DNA from: Lineus longissimus | Lineage: Eukaryota; Nemertea; Pilidiophora; Heteronemertea; Lineidae | Length of the DNA: 64,000 nucleotides | Assembly: GCF_910592395.1 (NCBI RefSeq) | Contig: NC_088323.1 | Span: forward strand, 10,108,001 to 10,172,000 | Direction of reading: 5' to 3' | Made by a program: the position numbers and the translations under genes | Part shown: in pieces, positions 46,471-58,328 of the stretch | Layout: each line of letters opens with the position of its first letter | How positions within the stretch are numbered: position 1 is the stretch's first letter | Notes under the pieces: generated by a model | Databases searched by the model: none | Told to the model about the DNA's origin: nothing | The model's input: only the letters and a program-made list of their open reading frames with translations

Positions 46471-47833
46471 TAATCCATATACTGGTGCAATACAATGAAA
46501 AGACTCAGTTATTTGATGTTAATCCATAAGTGCGCACCAACGGCCTAGGTAGCTTGCTTGGTAAAGACTGAATGTGCGTACCTACCAGGAATTCTATATG
46601 GTGGGAAACCCTTGATTAGAGATAGCAGAAATCCCTGAACAACATCCAGGGGTTTCTAACTGGCTGGAAAGTGAGGTTGTTGGACGGTACGAATGATTTT
46701 TATACTAATATGCAAGTATCTACTAGGGGGTCCTCCCCTGAACATTTTGAAAGTTAGTTGCGCATTGATGCGTTCTGAGGCATTTTTCAACGTCATACGA
46801 GCTTTCAGAATTACCTGATAAATCGTCCATGTGGTCATTTTCGTAGTCCAAAGGAGGCTTTTGGTACTGAACTATAACCAGGCCTCTCACTGAAGAGCGA
46901 GAACACAAATTATGCATATTACTGAAAAGAGGGGCACCCAGATTAGCGGGCTATGATGTGATTGGCTATCGCCTAAGGCAGCTTTCCAAATGACATCACG
47001 CTACTACAAACACTGTATTTGGAAAGCAGGCCGCACTTTGTTATGCTCGAGCCACCTTGTCATTCTGTGATGCGACAGGATTATTACGTTTATTGCTGAA
47101 TACTCCAGGAACATGACACAATGTTCTTTGAGCAGCGGAATATCTTTTTTTCTGGAATAGTTTGGCTATCAAAATGTGTAAAAATAGCATCGCAAAGTGA
47201 GCATAACCCCTCAACCCACACATTGTGAAGGTGGCATGATAGTAAAGCTGAATTAATGAACTACGCGCATCATTGGCTCACCGTAGGGGAGTCTATACAA
47301 CAATGCAGTGTACGTCATCATCGTGGTATCCTATTTCAAAAACAGTGGCACGTTTCTTAACCGCTAAAGCTATGAAATTGAAACTTTGTACACAGGACAC
47401 CCCAGATCAGGTGACCTCTGACAATGCAATGAATTTCAGTCCGATCTGATTCTTGACTTAGCCACCGGGGTTGAGAGGTGGAAACCTAAAAAGTGTGATA
47501 TCTCTCTTATAAGTGACTTGTTTTCGATAACATTTTTAGGGTAGGTTCTCCGAGCAAGGATACATCACATATCTTACAGGTTTTTGACTTTACCTAATTT
47601 TCAAGGTGACAGGTAAAATGGCATAAATTGTCCGTTTGAGTATAACTATGGCTCGTTCTTTTCCTGCTTAAGTTATGAACTTGAAATTTCATGTACATGA
47701 CTCCCTGCGTCATATAACCCCCGACACCTAGGGCGTATTCGAATCATTCGTTCGTGTCAACCCGGGTGTGAGATATGGGGTTGGTCGTTCCGAACAAGGA
47801 AGTGCGCGTTCGGGTGTTGACATCAGTGGCAAG

Positions 47834-50648
47834 ATGGCGGCGAATGTAAACTTCGATGCGCTGGTGGCCTATGAAATGATGGATTCCGACGAAGAAGATG
47901 ATGAAAATGATGATATATGTATTATAGCCATTGTTCTGGCAAGAGAGAAGAGGGCAAGGATGCGAAATTTCGCCGAGGAGGTGGTGCCTTCCATGTCTTG
48001 GAAGGAATTCAGCAGCCATTTCAGGTGGGCTCTTCTGCAAAATCATCGTCCTGCCTCATGCATGCCTGCACAGAACATGATCATGTACATACATGTACAC
48101 CACTGCACTGCATTGCCTTGGTTTCATTGCATTGCAGCATATGCACCAATTCTGGTTCTGGTTCTGGTTCACGACATGCAATGCAATGATGCATAGCACT
48201 TAGGCCTATTCACACACATAGTAGGCATATCATTATTATAAGGCGCTTTTAAAAAATAGTCAATGCCCCAAGCACTTCAAACATGGTCAACAGGCGGCAG
48301 GCCACACTGACACACACACCAGACACTGCCTTTTTTGCCGTTCTGACCTACCACTCTAAGCCTATACCAGGGATGAGAAAGAAGACGATCGATTAGGGTA
48401 GGGGGAAGGGTGCCAGGGGGAAGGCACCCTCCTCCCTAACCAGTCTAGACTATGCCATCTCTGAAAGCAGAGAAAACGATATGGCTGCCAAGTGGGATTT
48501 ATAGTTGGCCCAACTTCAAGAAGTCCTACTCCCATGAAAAAAAGTACTACTCGGACAAATTTTTTATTTTCCCCACTACATTGACATAATTCTATCCTTT
48601 CTGACTGGTTTTACAAACAGTTCTCCTGTATGATGGCGCCATCCCCTGGCTGATGTTCTAAACTGATCCTCAATGAGACAATGGCCAGTAGTCGGATCAC
48701 GATACATGATGATTGATGAGGTCTACATTCGACTTCCAAAGACATGAGTGAAACAAATTGGATGACATTATACTGTTCCTGTGGATCATTCGTGCACTAT
48801 TCTGTTTTACTTGTATTTGACACTTTCCATTTATTTCATTTTCAGGATATCACCAAGGACATTTGACTTCATTCAGTCAGTTGTTGAAATGGACCTACTT
48901 CCGAAAGCACCCGGTGGCCCTTTAGATGCGATCCTGCCAACGAAACAAATTATGGTCTTCCTTTGGTACCTAGCGAACCAGGAGGTGATGCGCAGCGTTG
49001 CTGTCAAGTTCGGTGTTTCTGAGAGCACAGTCCACAAGATTGTCCGGAACGTGGCAGAAGCACTCATCAGAAGGAAGAAGCAATTCATCAGGTGGCCAAC
49101 ACCAGAACGGAGACGTGAAATCTCTGCATCATTTCAGGTAGGGTTACTTTCCATTTAAGGGTCAACCTATAGGCACAGCCAGGTGAAAGTGTACCAAGTG
49201 CATTTTAGTTTGTATTTTCATGTGCTTGCGTCACGCTGCAAGCACAGTGAAAGGATGCAATATCTGTTGAAGAATCTGATAATCGAAAGTGTTTATTTAG
49301 AGAGGAAGAATGAAGTTGGTACACAGTTTGCAGGCTGTGCCTAGTGTTTTCACATGACAACAAATACAAATTAGTGTTTCTTCCAGATAAATAATTCCAG
49401 TCCAGACAAACTGTTCAGAACAATCTGTGACTTAGTAAGGGAAGTTGTCAGTTGAAGTCCGATATCATACTACATAACTCTAGAATTAAAGAAAAATAGA
49501 AATATTCATTCTGACACCAGTCCACCCTTTTTTTTGTTAATATCCGAAAGCCCTGTTCTTCTATTTGCACCACCTTCTCAAGGGGGACAGTATTCACTTC
49601 TACACTTGCATAAACAATTGGCAGTGCCGGCTCAAAATTTACTTTATCTTACCCAGGAATGAGTCTTTCTAATTCTTTCAACCTGTCAAGATATCTAACT
49701 AGTATGCTCTATCTTTACAGGAATCCAGTGGTCTTGTCGGTGTTGTAGGTGCCGTTGATGGCTCTCATATTCGCATAATGAACCTGCCAGGTGGTGAAAG
49801 TGATTATTATAACAGGAAAAAGTTTCCATCTTTGCAACTACAGCTTGTTGCCGATGACAGGCTCCTGATCATCAATACCAATGTTGGTTGGCCAGGTTAG
49901 TAAAGATTACTGAGTATGTGTAGTTAGTAGCATGTAGTAGACTAGTACTAGCATAGAATATTGGTGCAAAGTTCGTTTCATTGTTTTTCTGAGCGGTAGA
50001 AAAAATTGCTTGCAAAAATTTAATTTGGATCAAAACCATGCAGCAAATTCAAGTCAAAGAGGTGTGAGTCCTACAGTCAAATCTGGAAATTGTCTTTACT
50101 CTGTCATAAGAAATCATACTGGATTTTCCTTGAGCAAGTGCCAGTTTAGTAGTCAATTTTGTCCTATGATGACTAAATAACATTTCTGTTCTATTGCAGG
50201 TTGTGCTCATGATGGCAGAGTTTTCCGAAATAGCCAGTTGGCAGCTGATGCCGATGCCGGGAAACTTTTTTCGCAGGATGAATTCCTGATAGGAGATTCT
50301 GCGTACCCGCTCCGTACATACCTGATGGCTGTGATGAAAGAGAATCGTCTTCTCTCAAGGGAGGAGAGAGTGCTGAACAAAAAACTTAGTTCATGTCGGC
50401 AGGTTGTTGAGCGGGCAATTGGGTTGATGAAGGGACGCTTTCGCAGACTGCGTGAACTCTACTCTAGAAAAGTGAAAGACATGTGTAAATTGATCACTTG
50501 TGCAGCCATCTTACACAACATGTGTATCTTAACAGATGATGAGGTGGAGGTCTACGTTGAAGAAGAGGAGGTGAACAATTTCGACAATGTATATCACTGC
50601 CCTGCCCCAGCAATTGCACTGCGAAGGAGGCTGCTGCAATATTGCTAG
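47834..50648 (+). CDS. Harbinger DDE transposase (HARBI1-like nuclease)
   Basis: Four exons, 47834-48024, 48846-49137, 49721-49895 and 50200-50648, all GT-AG and in phase: 368 codons from an ATG about 100 bp inside the TIR. An acidic start (MDSDEEDDENDD) leads into SSHFRISPRTFDFI. A helix-turn-helix-like part (VAVKFGVSESTVHKIVRNVA, about residues 120-140) follows. The DDE_4 nuclease has D in GAVDGSHIRI, D in FLIGDSAYPL and E in CRQVVERAIGLMKGRFRRL, plus GCAHDGRVF and AAILHNMC. No stop or frameshift, length like vertebrate HARBI1 (about 350). In Harbinger elements the nuclease needs the Myb-like partner for nuclear entry and end recognition, and that gene is broken here. Confidence 0.93.
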
Positions 50649-51251
50649 GCTGCATCAGTCGTCAGGTGTTCAGGATATTCACAGATCAATGGGGGGGGGG
50701 GGGGTCACTGTGCTATTTCCTCCCCAGAGAGAACTGGATGATTTTTATCTTGTTAAATGTTACTAGCAGTTGACCCGTTTGATGCCGGTTGGCTGGCACT
50801 GATGAATCTTGTAAAATGTAAACAAATTACCATTGTGTTGCCATATGGCAATGATTTCACGACGCACCGCAACCACAGTTACCATGATTCCCATTGTTTC
50901 CTTCCTCGTGACGCAATTATTTCATGACGTCATGAGCCATTGACCATTCACGCAAGTAGATTTATTCACACAGCGGCGCCACTGTCCTGAAGTGCGGGTG
51001 TGGGACATCATGTATCTAAAAATCGTCTGCTAGAACATACAGGACAACAACGTCGGCGGAGACAGTTGTGACATTTCATTGCAGACGAAGTAAACGTCCT
51101 CTTCTTCTCGATTTACGTACTTTACTTCAAAAAAGTCAGTTTTAACACTACTGCACAAATATAGAGTGGTCATAATGTTCCATTTGGATAGAGATTTGAC
51201 GGACTGATTTGGAAATTCATTCCAACCATGCAACTGTTTCAGAAATGAGAA
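50649..51251. other. Transposon interior, non-coding
   Basis: 3' flank of the transposase gene with a G14 run at 50691-50704. From about 51011 the sequence (AAAATCGTCTGCTAG...) recurs in the flanks of the tandem duplication at 53650 and 56182; copy 1 has about 100 bp (51090-51185) that the later copies lack. Confidence 0.6.
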
Positions 51252-53505
51252 TGAAACGGCCAGGGGCCATTGTGCTCACCGTATACATCTTTTAGTAGGC
51301 AGGATCATGCTTAGTTTAGAGGTGAATATGGTGAACACAATCAGGCATGAAGACTTTTTTTAGATGTGTATTGATGTCAAGTAATAAGACAGGGCAGTAT
51401 ATATAAGTTTATGATCCAACCAATAATTGTCTATGACATCAACAAGATCAATATCGTGTGATTGCTAAGAGTCCCTGCAATAAAAAATTCATCGAAAAAA
51501 AGTCATTAATAAGCAAGATATTGCATGTCCTACTTTTTCAGTTTTGACCCCCTGGTGGCCAAATCAAGAATCAGATGAGGCCAAAATTCGGTGTCAGAGA
51601 TTATCTGATGTAGGGGGTTACATGTACCAACTTTCAAGTTCATAGCTTCAGCAGTTAAGAAACGTGCCATAGTTACACTCTAATGGCCAATTTACGCCAT
51701 TTGACCTCTGTGACCTAGAAAAGGAGGTCAAATCCAAAAATCGTAGGACGTGGTGTATCCTTGCTAGAAGTCCCTGCCATAAAAATTTTATCGAAAACAA
51801 TTCACTCAAATAAGCAAGATATTGCACTTCTTCCTTTTTCCATTATGGCCCCCTGGTGGCCGAATAAAGAATCAGATCAGGCCAAAATTCGGCATCAAAG
51901 GTTATCTGATGTAGGGGGTTATATGCACCAAGTTTCAAGTTCATAGCTTTACTGGTTAAGAAACGTGCCATAGTTTACACTCCAACGGCCAATTTACGCC
52001 ATATGACCTCTGTGACCTTGAAAAGTAGGTCAAATTGAAAACCCGTAAGACATGTGATGTATTCTTCCTAAGAGTACCTACCATAAAAATTTTATCGAAA
52101 ACAAGTCACTTATAAGCGATATATCACACTTTTTAGATATCCACTTTTGGCCCCCTGGTGGCAAAGTTGAGAATCAGATCAAACTGAAATTCAGCACCAG
52201 AGGCTATGTGATATAGGGGGTTATATGTACCAAGTTTCAAGTTCATAGCTTTAGTGGTTAAGAAACGTGCTATAGTTTACACTCTAACGGCCAATTTACG
52301 CCATATGACCTCTGTGAACTTGAAAAGTAGGTCAAATTAAAAACCCGTATGATATAAGATGTATATTTGCTATGAGTACCTACAACACAAGTTTCATCGA
52401 AAACAAGTCACTAATAAGCGAGATATCACACTTTTTAGATATCGACATTTGGCCCCCTGGTGGCCAAGTTGAGAATCAGATCAGACCGAAATTTAGTGTC
52501 AGAGGTCACCTGACCTAGGGGGTGCTGTGTACAAAGTTTTAAGTTCATAGCCCTAGCGGTTAAGAAACGTGCCACTGTTTTTTAAATAGGATACGACGAC
52601 GGACGACGGACACTGCGGTATTACATAAGACTCCCCTACGGTGAGCCAAAAATCAAGAAAATGTAAGATACAAGTCAGAAAAGACAAAAGGGAAAAGATA
52701 AAAAATAATAAAATAAAAAAATATTTTTGGCCGTCCTGACCGGGGTTTGAACTCACGACCTTTGGATTGCCACAACACGAAAAACACAAAACATGCAATT
52801 TCGGCCATATCTGTGTCTGCGTTGTGACCTCTGTGACCTCGACAAGTACGTCAAATTAAAAACCCATATGATATATGATGTATCCTTGCTATGAGTACCT
52901 ACCACAAAAGTTTTATCGAAAACAAGTCATCAATAAGCGAGATATCACACTTTTTAGATATCCACATTCGACCCCCTGGTGGCCAAATTGAGAATCAGAT
53001 CGGACCGATATTCAGCACAAGAGGTTATCTGATATAGGGGGTTATATGTACCAAGTTTCAAGTTCATAGCTGTGGCGGTTGAGAAACGTGCCATAGTTAC
53101 ACTGAAACAGCCAATTTACGCCATTTGACCTCTGTGACCTTGAAAAGTAGGTCAAATTAAAAACCCGTATGATATATGATGTATCCTTGCTATGAGTACC
53201 TACCACAAAAATTTCATTCCAAACAAGTCATTAATAAGCGAGATATCACACTTTTTAGATATCTACATTCGGCCCCCTGGTGGCCAAATTAAGAATCAGA
53301 TCGGATCGAAATTTAGTGTCACAGGTCATCTGACCAAGGGAGTCCTGTGTACAAAGTTACAAGTTCATAGGCTTAGCGGTTAAGAAACGTGCCACTGTTT
53401 TTGAAACAGGATACGACGACGACGACGACGACGGACGACGACGACGACAGACGACGACGGACGACGGACACTGCGGTATTGTAAAGACTCCCCTACGGTG
53501 AGCCA
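51252..53505 (-). mobile_element. AGCTCACC-family element, copy 1 of the duplication
   Basis: Minus orientation: 5' end TGGCTCACCGTAGGGGAG at 53505, 3' end CGTTTCA at 51252. The core has tandem ~301-bp monomers (AAACGTGCCATAG at 51660, 51961, 52263 and so on). A second internal 5' end at about 52605-52645 shows one element joined to or nested in another, with a tRNA-like fragment (52726-52800) between. A GAC-rich microsatellite is at 53414-53470. Confidence 0.85.
52726..52800 (-). repeat. tRNA-derived fragment, copy 1
   Basis: On the minus strand CAAAGGTCGTGAGTTCAAAC continues as CCCGGTCAGGACGG; GTTCAAACC is an exact box B (GWTCRANNC). The acceptor-side half resembles the T arm of a tRNA followed by an A/T-rich tail, as in a 5'-truncated SINE or tRNA pseudogene. 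Repeated at 55257-55331. Confidence 0.55.
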
Positions 53506-53782
53506 AAAAGCTCCTGGGTGTCATGACATGCACGATGTGTCTTGCCTCTGCATTTTTGTACTCAGGCATGTCAGAGGGTTTTCAATTTTCATATCATTGA
53601 AGAAATAATTCAGTCCAATCTACAAGTATATCAATCACATCATTTATTTAAAAATCGTCTGCTAGGACACACAGGACAACGTCGGTGGAGACAGTTGTGA
53701 CATTTCAATTTTCATTGCATAGAGATTTGACGGACTGATTTGGAAATTCATTCCAACCATGCAACTGTTTCAGAAATGAGAA

Positions 53783-56036
53783 TGAAACGGCCAGGGGCCA
53801 TTGTGCTCACCGTATACATCTTTTAGTAGGCAGGATCATGCTTAGTTTAGAGGTGAATATGGTGAACACAATCAGGCATGAAGACTTTTTTTAGATGTGT
53901 ATTGATGTCAAGTAATAAGACAGGGCAGTATATATAAGTTTATGATCCAACCAATAATTGTCTATGACATCAACAAGATCAATATCGTGTGATTGCTAAG
54001 AGTCCCTGCAATAAAAAATTCATCGAAAAAAAGTCATTAATAAGCAAGATATTGCATGTCCTACTTTTTCAGTTTTGACCCCCTGGTGGCCAAATCAAGA
54101 ATCAGATGAGGCCAAAATTCGGTGTCAGAGATTATCTGATGTAGGGGGTTACATGTACCAACTTTCAAGTTCATAGCTTCAGCAGTTAAGAAACGTGCCA
54201 TAGTTACACTCTAATGGCCAATTTACGCCATTTGACCTCTGTGACCTAGAAAAGGAGGTCAAATCCAAAAATCGTAGGACGTGGTGTATCCTTGCTAGAA
54301 GTCCCTGCCATAAAAATTTTATCGAAAACAATTCACTCAAATAAGCAAGATATTGCACTTCTTCCTTTTTCCATTATGGCCCCCTGGTGGCCGAATAAAG
54401 AATCAGATCAGGCCAAAATTCGGCATCAAAGGTTATCTGATGTAGGGGGTTATATGCACCAAGTTTCAAGTTCATAGCTTTACTGGTTAAGAAACGTGCC
54501 ATAGTTTACACTCCAACGGCCAATTTACGCCATATGACCTCTGTGACCTTGAAAAGTAGGTCAAATTGAAAACCCGTAAGACATGTGATGTATTCTTCCT
54601 AAGAGTACCTACCATAAAAATTTTATCGAAAACAAGTCACTTATAAGCGATATATCACACTTTTTAGATATCCACTTTTGGCCCCCTGGTGGCAAAGTTG
54701 AGAATCAGATCAAACTGAAATTCAGCACCAGAGGCTATGTGATATAGGGGGTTATATGTACCAAGTTTCAAGTTCATAGCTTTAGTGGTTAAGAAACGTG
54801 CTATAGTTTACACTCTAACGGCCAATTTACGCCATATGACCTCTGTGAACTTGAAAAGTAGGTCAAATTAAAAACCCGTATGATATAAGATGTATATTTG
54901 CTATGAGTACCTACAACACAAGTTTCATCGAAAACAAGTCACTAATAAGCGAGATATCACACTTTTTAGATATCGACATTTGGCCCCCTGGTGGCCAAGT
55001 TGAGAATCAGATCAGACCGAAATTTAGTGTCAGAGGTCACCTGACCTAGGGGGTGCTGTGTACAAAGTTTTAAGTTCATAGCCCTAGCGGTTAAGAAACG
55101 TGCCACTGTTTTTTAAATAGGATACGACGACGGACGACGGACACTGCGGTATTACATAAGACTCCCCTACGGTGAGCCAAAAATCAAGAAAATGTAAGAT
55201 ACAAGTCAGAAAAGACAAAAGGGAAAAGATAAAAAATAATAAAATAAAAAAATATTTTTGGCCGTCCTGACCGGGGTTTGAACTCACGACCTTTGGATTG
55301 CCACAACACGAAAAACACAAAACATGCAATTTCGGCCATATCTGTGTCTGCGTTGTGACCTCTGTGACCTCGACAAGTACGTCAAATTAAAAACCCATAT
55401 GATATATGATGTATCCTTGCTTTGAGTACCTACCACAAAAGTTTTATCGAAAACAAGTCATCAATAAGCGAGATATCACACTTTTTAGATATCCACATTC
55501 GACCCCCTGGTGGCCAAATTGAGAATCAGATCGGACCGATATTCAGCACAAGAGGTTATCTGATATAGGGGGTTATATGTACCAAGTTTCAAGTTCATAG
55601 CTGTGGCGGTTGAGAAACGTGCCATAGTTACACTGAAACAGCCAATTTACGCCATTTGACCTCTGTGACCTTGAAAAGTAGGTCAAATTAAAAACCCGTA
55701 TGATATATGATGTATCCTTGCTATGAGTACCTACCACAAAAATTTCATTCCAAACAAGTCATTAATAAGCGAGATATCACACTTTTTAGATACCTACATT
55801 CGGCCCCCTGGTGGCCAAATTAAGAATCAGATCGGATCGAAATTTAGTGTCACAGGTCATCTGACCAAGGGAGTCCTGTGTACAAAGTTACAAGTTCATA
55901 GGCTTAGCGGTTAAGAAACGTGCCACTGTTTTTGAAACAGGATACGACGACGACGACGACGGACGACGACGACGGACAGACGACGACGGACGACGGACAC
56001 TGCGGTATTGTAAAGACTCCCCTACGGTGAGCCAAA
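53783..56036 (-). mobile_element. AGCTCACC-family element, copy 2 of the duplication
   Basis: Same structure as 51252-53505, offset by 2531 bp, including the internal second 5' end and the tRNA-like fragment. The microsatellite differs in length (about 55945-56000). Confidence 0.85.
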
Positions 56037-56315
56037 AAGCTCCTGGGTGTCATGACATGCACGATGTGTCTTGCCTCTGCATTTTTGTACTCAGGCATGT
56101 CAGAGGGTTTTCAATTTTCATATCATTGAAGAAATAATTCAGTCCAATCTACAAGTATATCAATCACATCATTTATTTAAAAATCGTCTGCTAGGACACA
56201 CAGGACAACGTCGGTGGAGACAGTTGTGACATTTCAATTTTCATTGCATAGAGATTTGACGGACTGATTTGGAAATTCATTCCAACCATGCAACTGTTTC
56301 AGAAATGAGAAAAAA

Positions 56316-58328
56316 GCTCCTGGGTGTCATGACATGCATTCAATTATTATTTCACCACAAAGAGCTGCTTCTTCCAGCAGATATGAGACAGCTACCGGGG
56401 CGGGGACTATTTCTTTATGGGGCCTTATTGTTCAGCGTCTCCAAGGAATTCTATTTTTAGAGTCCAATGGGGGGGGTTGGGGGGGGGCCTTCCCCCCAAT
56501 GTACTGACTAAAACCTGTCACTTTCAGAGAACGGGGGAGGGGGTTTGGGGGACTCATCCCCCAATGTACTGGCTATATATGTCAGAAGGACGGGGGTTTG
56601 GGGGGCTCCCCCATGTCAAACACTTGTGTGAGTTCACTAGAGATTGCTCTTTACATATTAACTGTTCTTGGACACATTTTGGCATCTTTCATCTGGTACT
56701 GTAAGATCTTGCATGTCTTGTCACGTCATTATCCTGAGATTGTGATAATATAGTATCAAACTGGCTATCTATCTTATGTTATATTTCTAGGACCCCCCCC
56801 CCCCCCCGGACATGTCCATGGGGGTATCAGGACACTTCCCCCGGACACTTCCCCACTGGCAAAGTCCCGTAAAACACCTGACCCATGGCTCATAGTGCTG
56901 CCATCTTCGAAAAACTGGCAGAACTGAACGAAACTGCGAGTTAGTGAGTGGAGCAAGTGTGGAAGCAACTGGTTTCAAGGGTTGTTCCAAAATATCAACA
57001 AAAGCTATGGCACAATCGCTTTAGAAAAGTATGCGAGGACATGAGAAATTTTTTTCCAGAAGAAGACGTCCTCACCCTAAAAAAATTGTTTCTCATGTCC
57101 TCGCATGCTTTTACTACTCCCCCTATGTGCCACCATAACTGAGTTTGTTGCCAAGGTTAGTCCAAGCAGGCCTGGATGTGCGGCTGTCTATTCCTTAGGA
57201 AAGTGTGTCACTGCTAGTATGCCAGATCAGGTTAGCGTCCAAGGCTGGACCAAGATAACGCCAGTGGAGAAACTATAACAAGTCCTACTGGAGAGGACTG
57301 TGTACATGTATGGGACCATAGCAAAATTATGTCGAGGCCAAGAGAACTAAAAATTTTAGTTTTGGGGGAGGGGAGGGGTAAAGGGTTACTTTAATTTTGC
57401 TACAGCCCCTAAGAGCACCAGATTTCCTCAGGATAAGGCCAGTGGAGAAACTGGAACATTATCCAAGTCGCCAGTCCTAGAGGGCCGTACAGGACAAGGA
57501 GCACTTCCAACATTTTCATAAGCCTACTAACTCGCCACACTTTAGGGGGAGGGGCTAGTGATTGTATTGTAACAACAATTCTGTACACTAGTAGTAGTAG
57601 CTCATAAAGTTAATGTACAAAATTTGGGGGACGCCTGATGAAGATGTGCTTTTTGCAGACTTGTGAAAATGTTCTGCCACTATTCCTGGGGACACCGAAT
57701 CTCCATAAAGATGCATTCCTGTTGAGTCCATATAGAGAACATTTTGGGGAACTATGAAAATTAAAGAATCAGGATTTTCCAAAATGTATTTTATTGAAAT
57801 AAAACGAAATAAAGTACAAAATTTACAAAAATATATGTTTCAGAATTTGTAAAACCTGAGAACACTGTTGTGTAACTGTAAAATCAAATGTTCATTTTAT
57901 ATACAAGAATAAGTCTAGCAGATTGCCTTTCAAAAAAATATGAACAGTAACAAGAATAACTCTTTAGCTATTTCCAAACAATAACAACATTAACAACAAT
58001 ACATGTAAAACGTTTGCTTTTACCCTTTCAAATAACATCAACAGTAACAAGAATAAGAGCCCGCCCATAGTTAACACTTCCAAAAGAATACTAATTGTAC
58101 AATGGGGGGGGGGGGGGATACTCCATAATACGCTTTGCCATTTTCTATAAATACTGATCAATTACTGCCATCGCACACAAAAGCATTCAGTGCCACATGT
58201 CTCTCAAATGAAGGCAGAGAAATGACATGACTGAGAGCCCCCTCCCTTTCCCAAGGAGTGAAACATTGTACAGTGTACCCAGAGGGTATAACCTCAGCTA
58301 TTACACATTGTATTGGCATTGCGCCATC
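56316..58328. other. Transposon interior without genes; G-rich tandem motifs
   Basis: 56460-56610 has three diverged copies of a unit with GGGGGTTTGGGGG and its complement CCCCCAATGTACTG. A C15 run is at 56793-56807 and a G14 run at 58104-58117. Around 57240-57270 and 57430-57460 a GCCAGTGGAGAAACT unit occurs twice. AATAAA on the minus strand at about 57792 could serve the Myb-like gene. Confidence 0.5.
57027..57111. repeat. Foldback, ~30-bp arms
   Basis: TATGCGAGGACATGAGAAA then a T run pairs with an A run, then TTTCTCATGTCCTCGCAT; the arms are almost perfect around a 23-nt loop. Confidence 0.8.

Larger units (their letters stand above)
51185..56315. repeat. 2531-bp tandem segmental duplication plus partial third copy
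   Basis: 51185-53715 is repeated at 53716-56246 with a constant offset of 2531 bp and only scattered differences (a T for A at 55422; C for T near 55793; microsatellite length). A third partial flank runs to about 56315 and lacks the inserted element. Each unit contains one AGCTCACC-family element and about 280 bp of flank. Confidence 0.92.

Noticed and set aside
46920-47230. Inverted words around TTATGCTC suggesting another MITE
   Set aside because: Matches are short and not symmetric, and no target duplication.
47744-48046. Minus-strand 100-codon frame over transposase exon 1
   Set aside because: Antisense shadow of the plus-strand transposase exon and the TIR.
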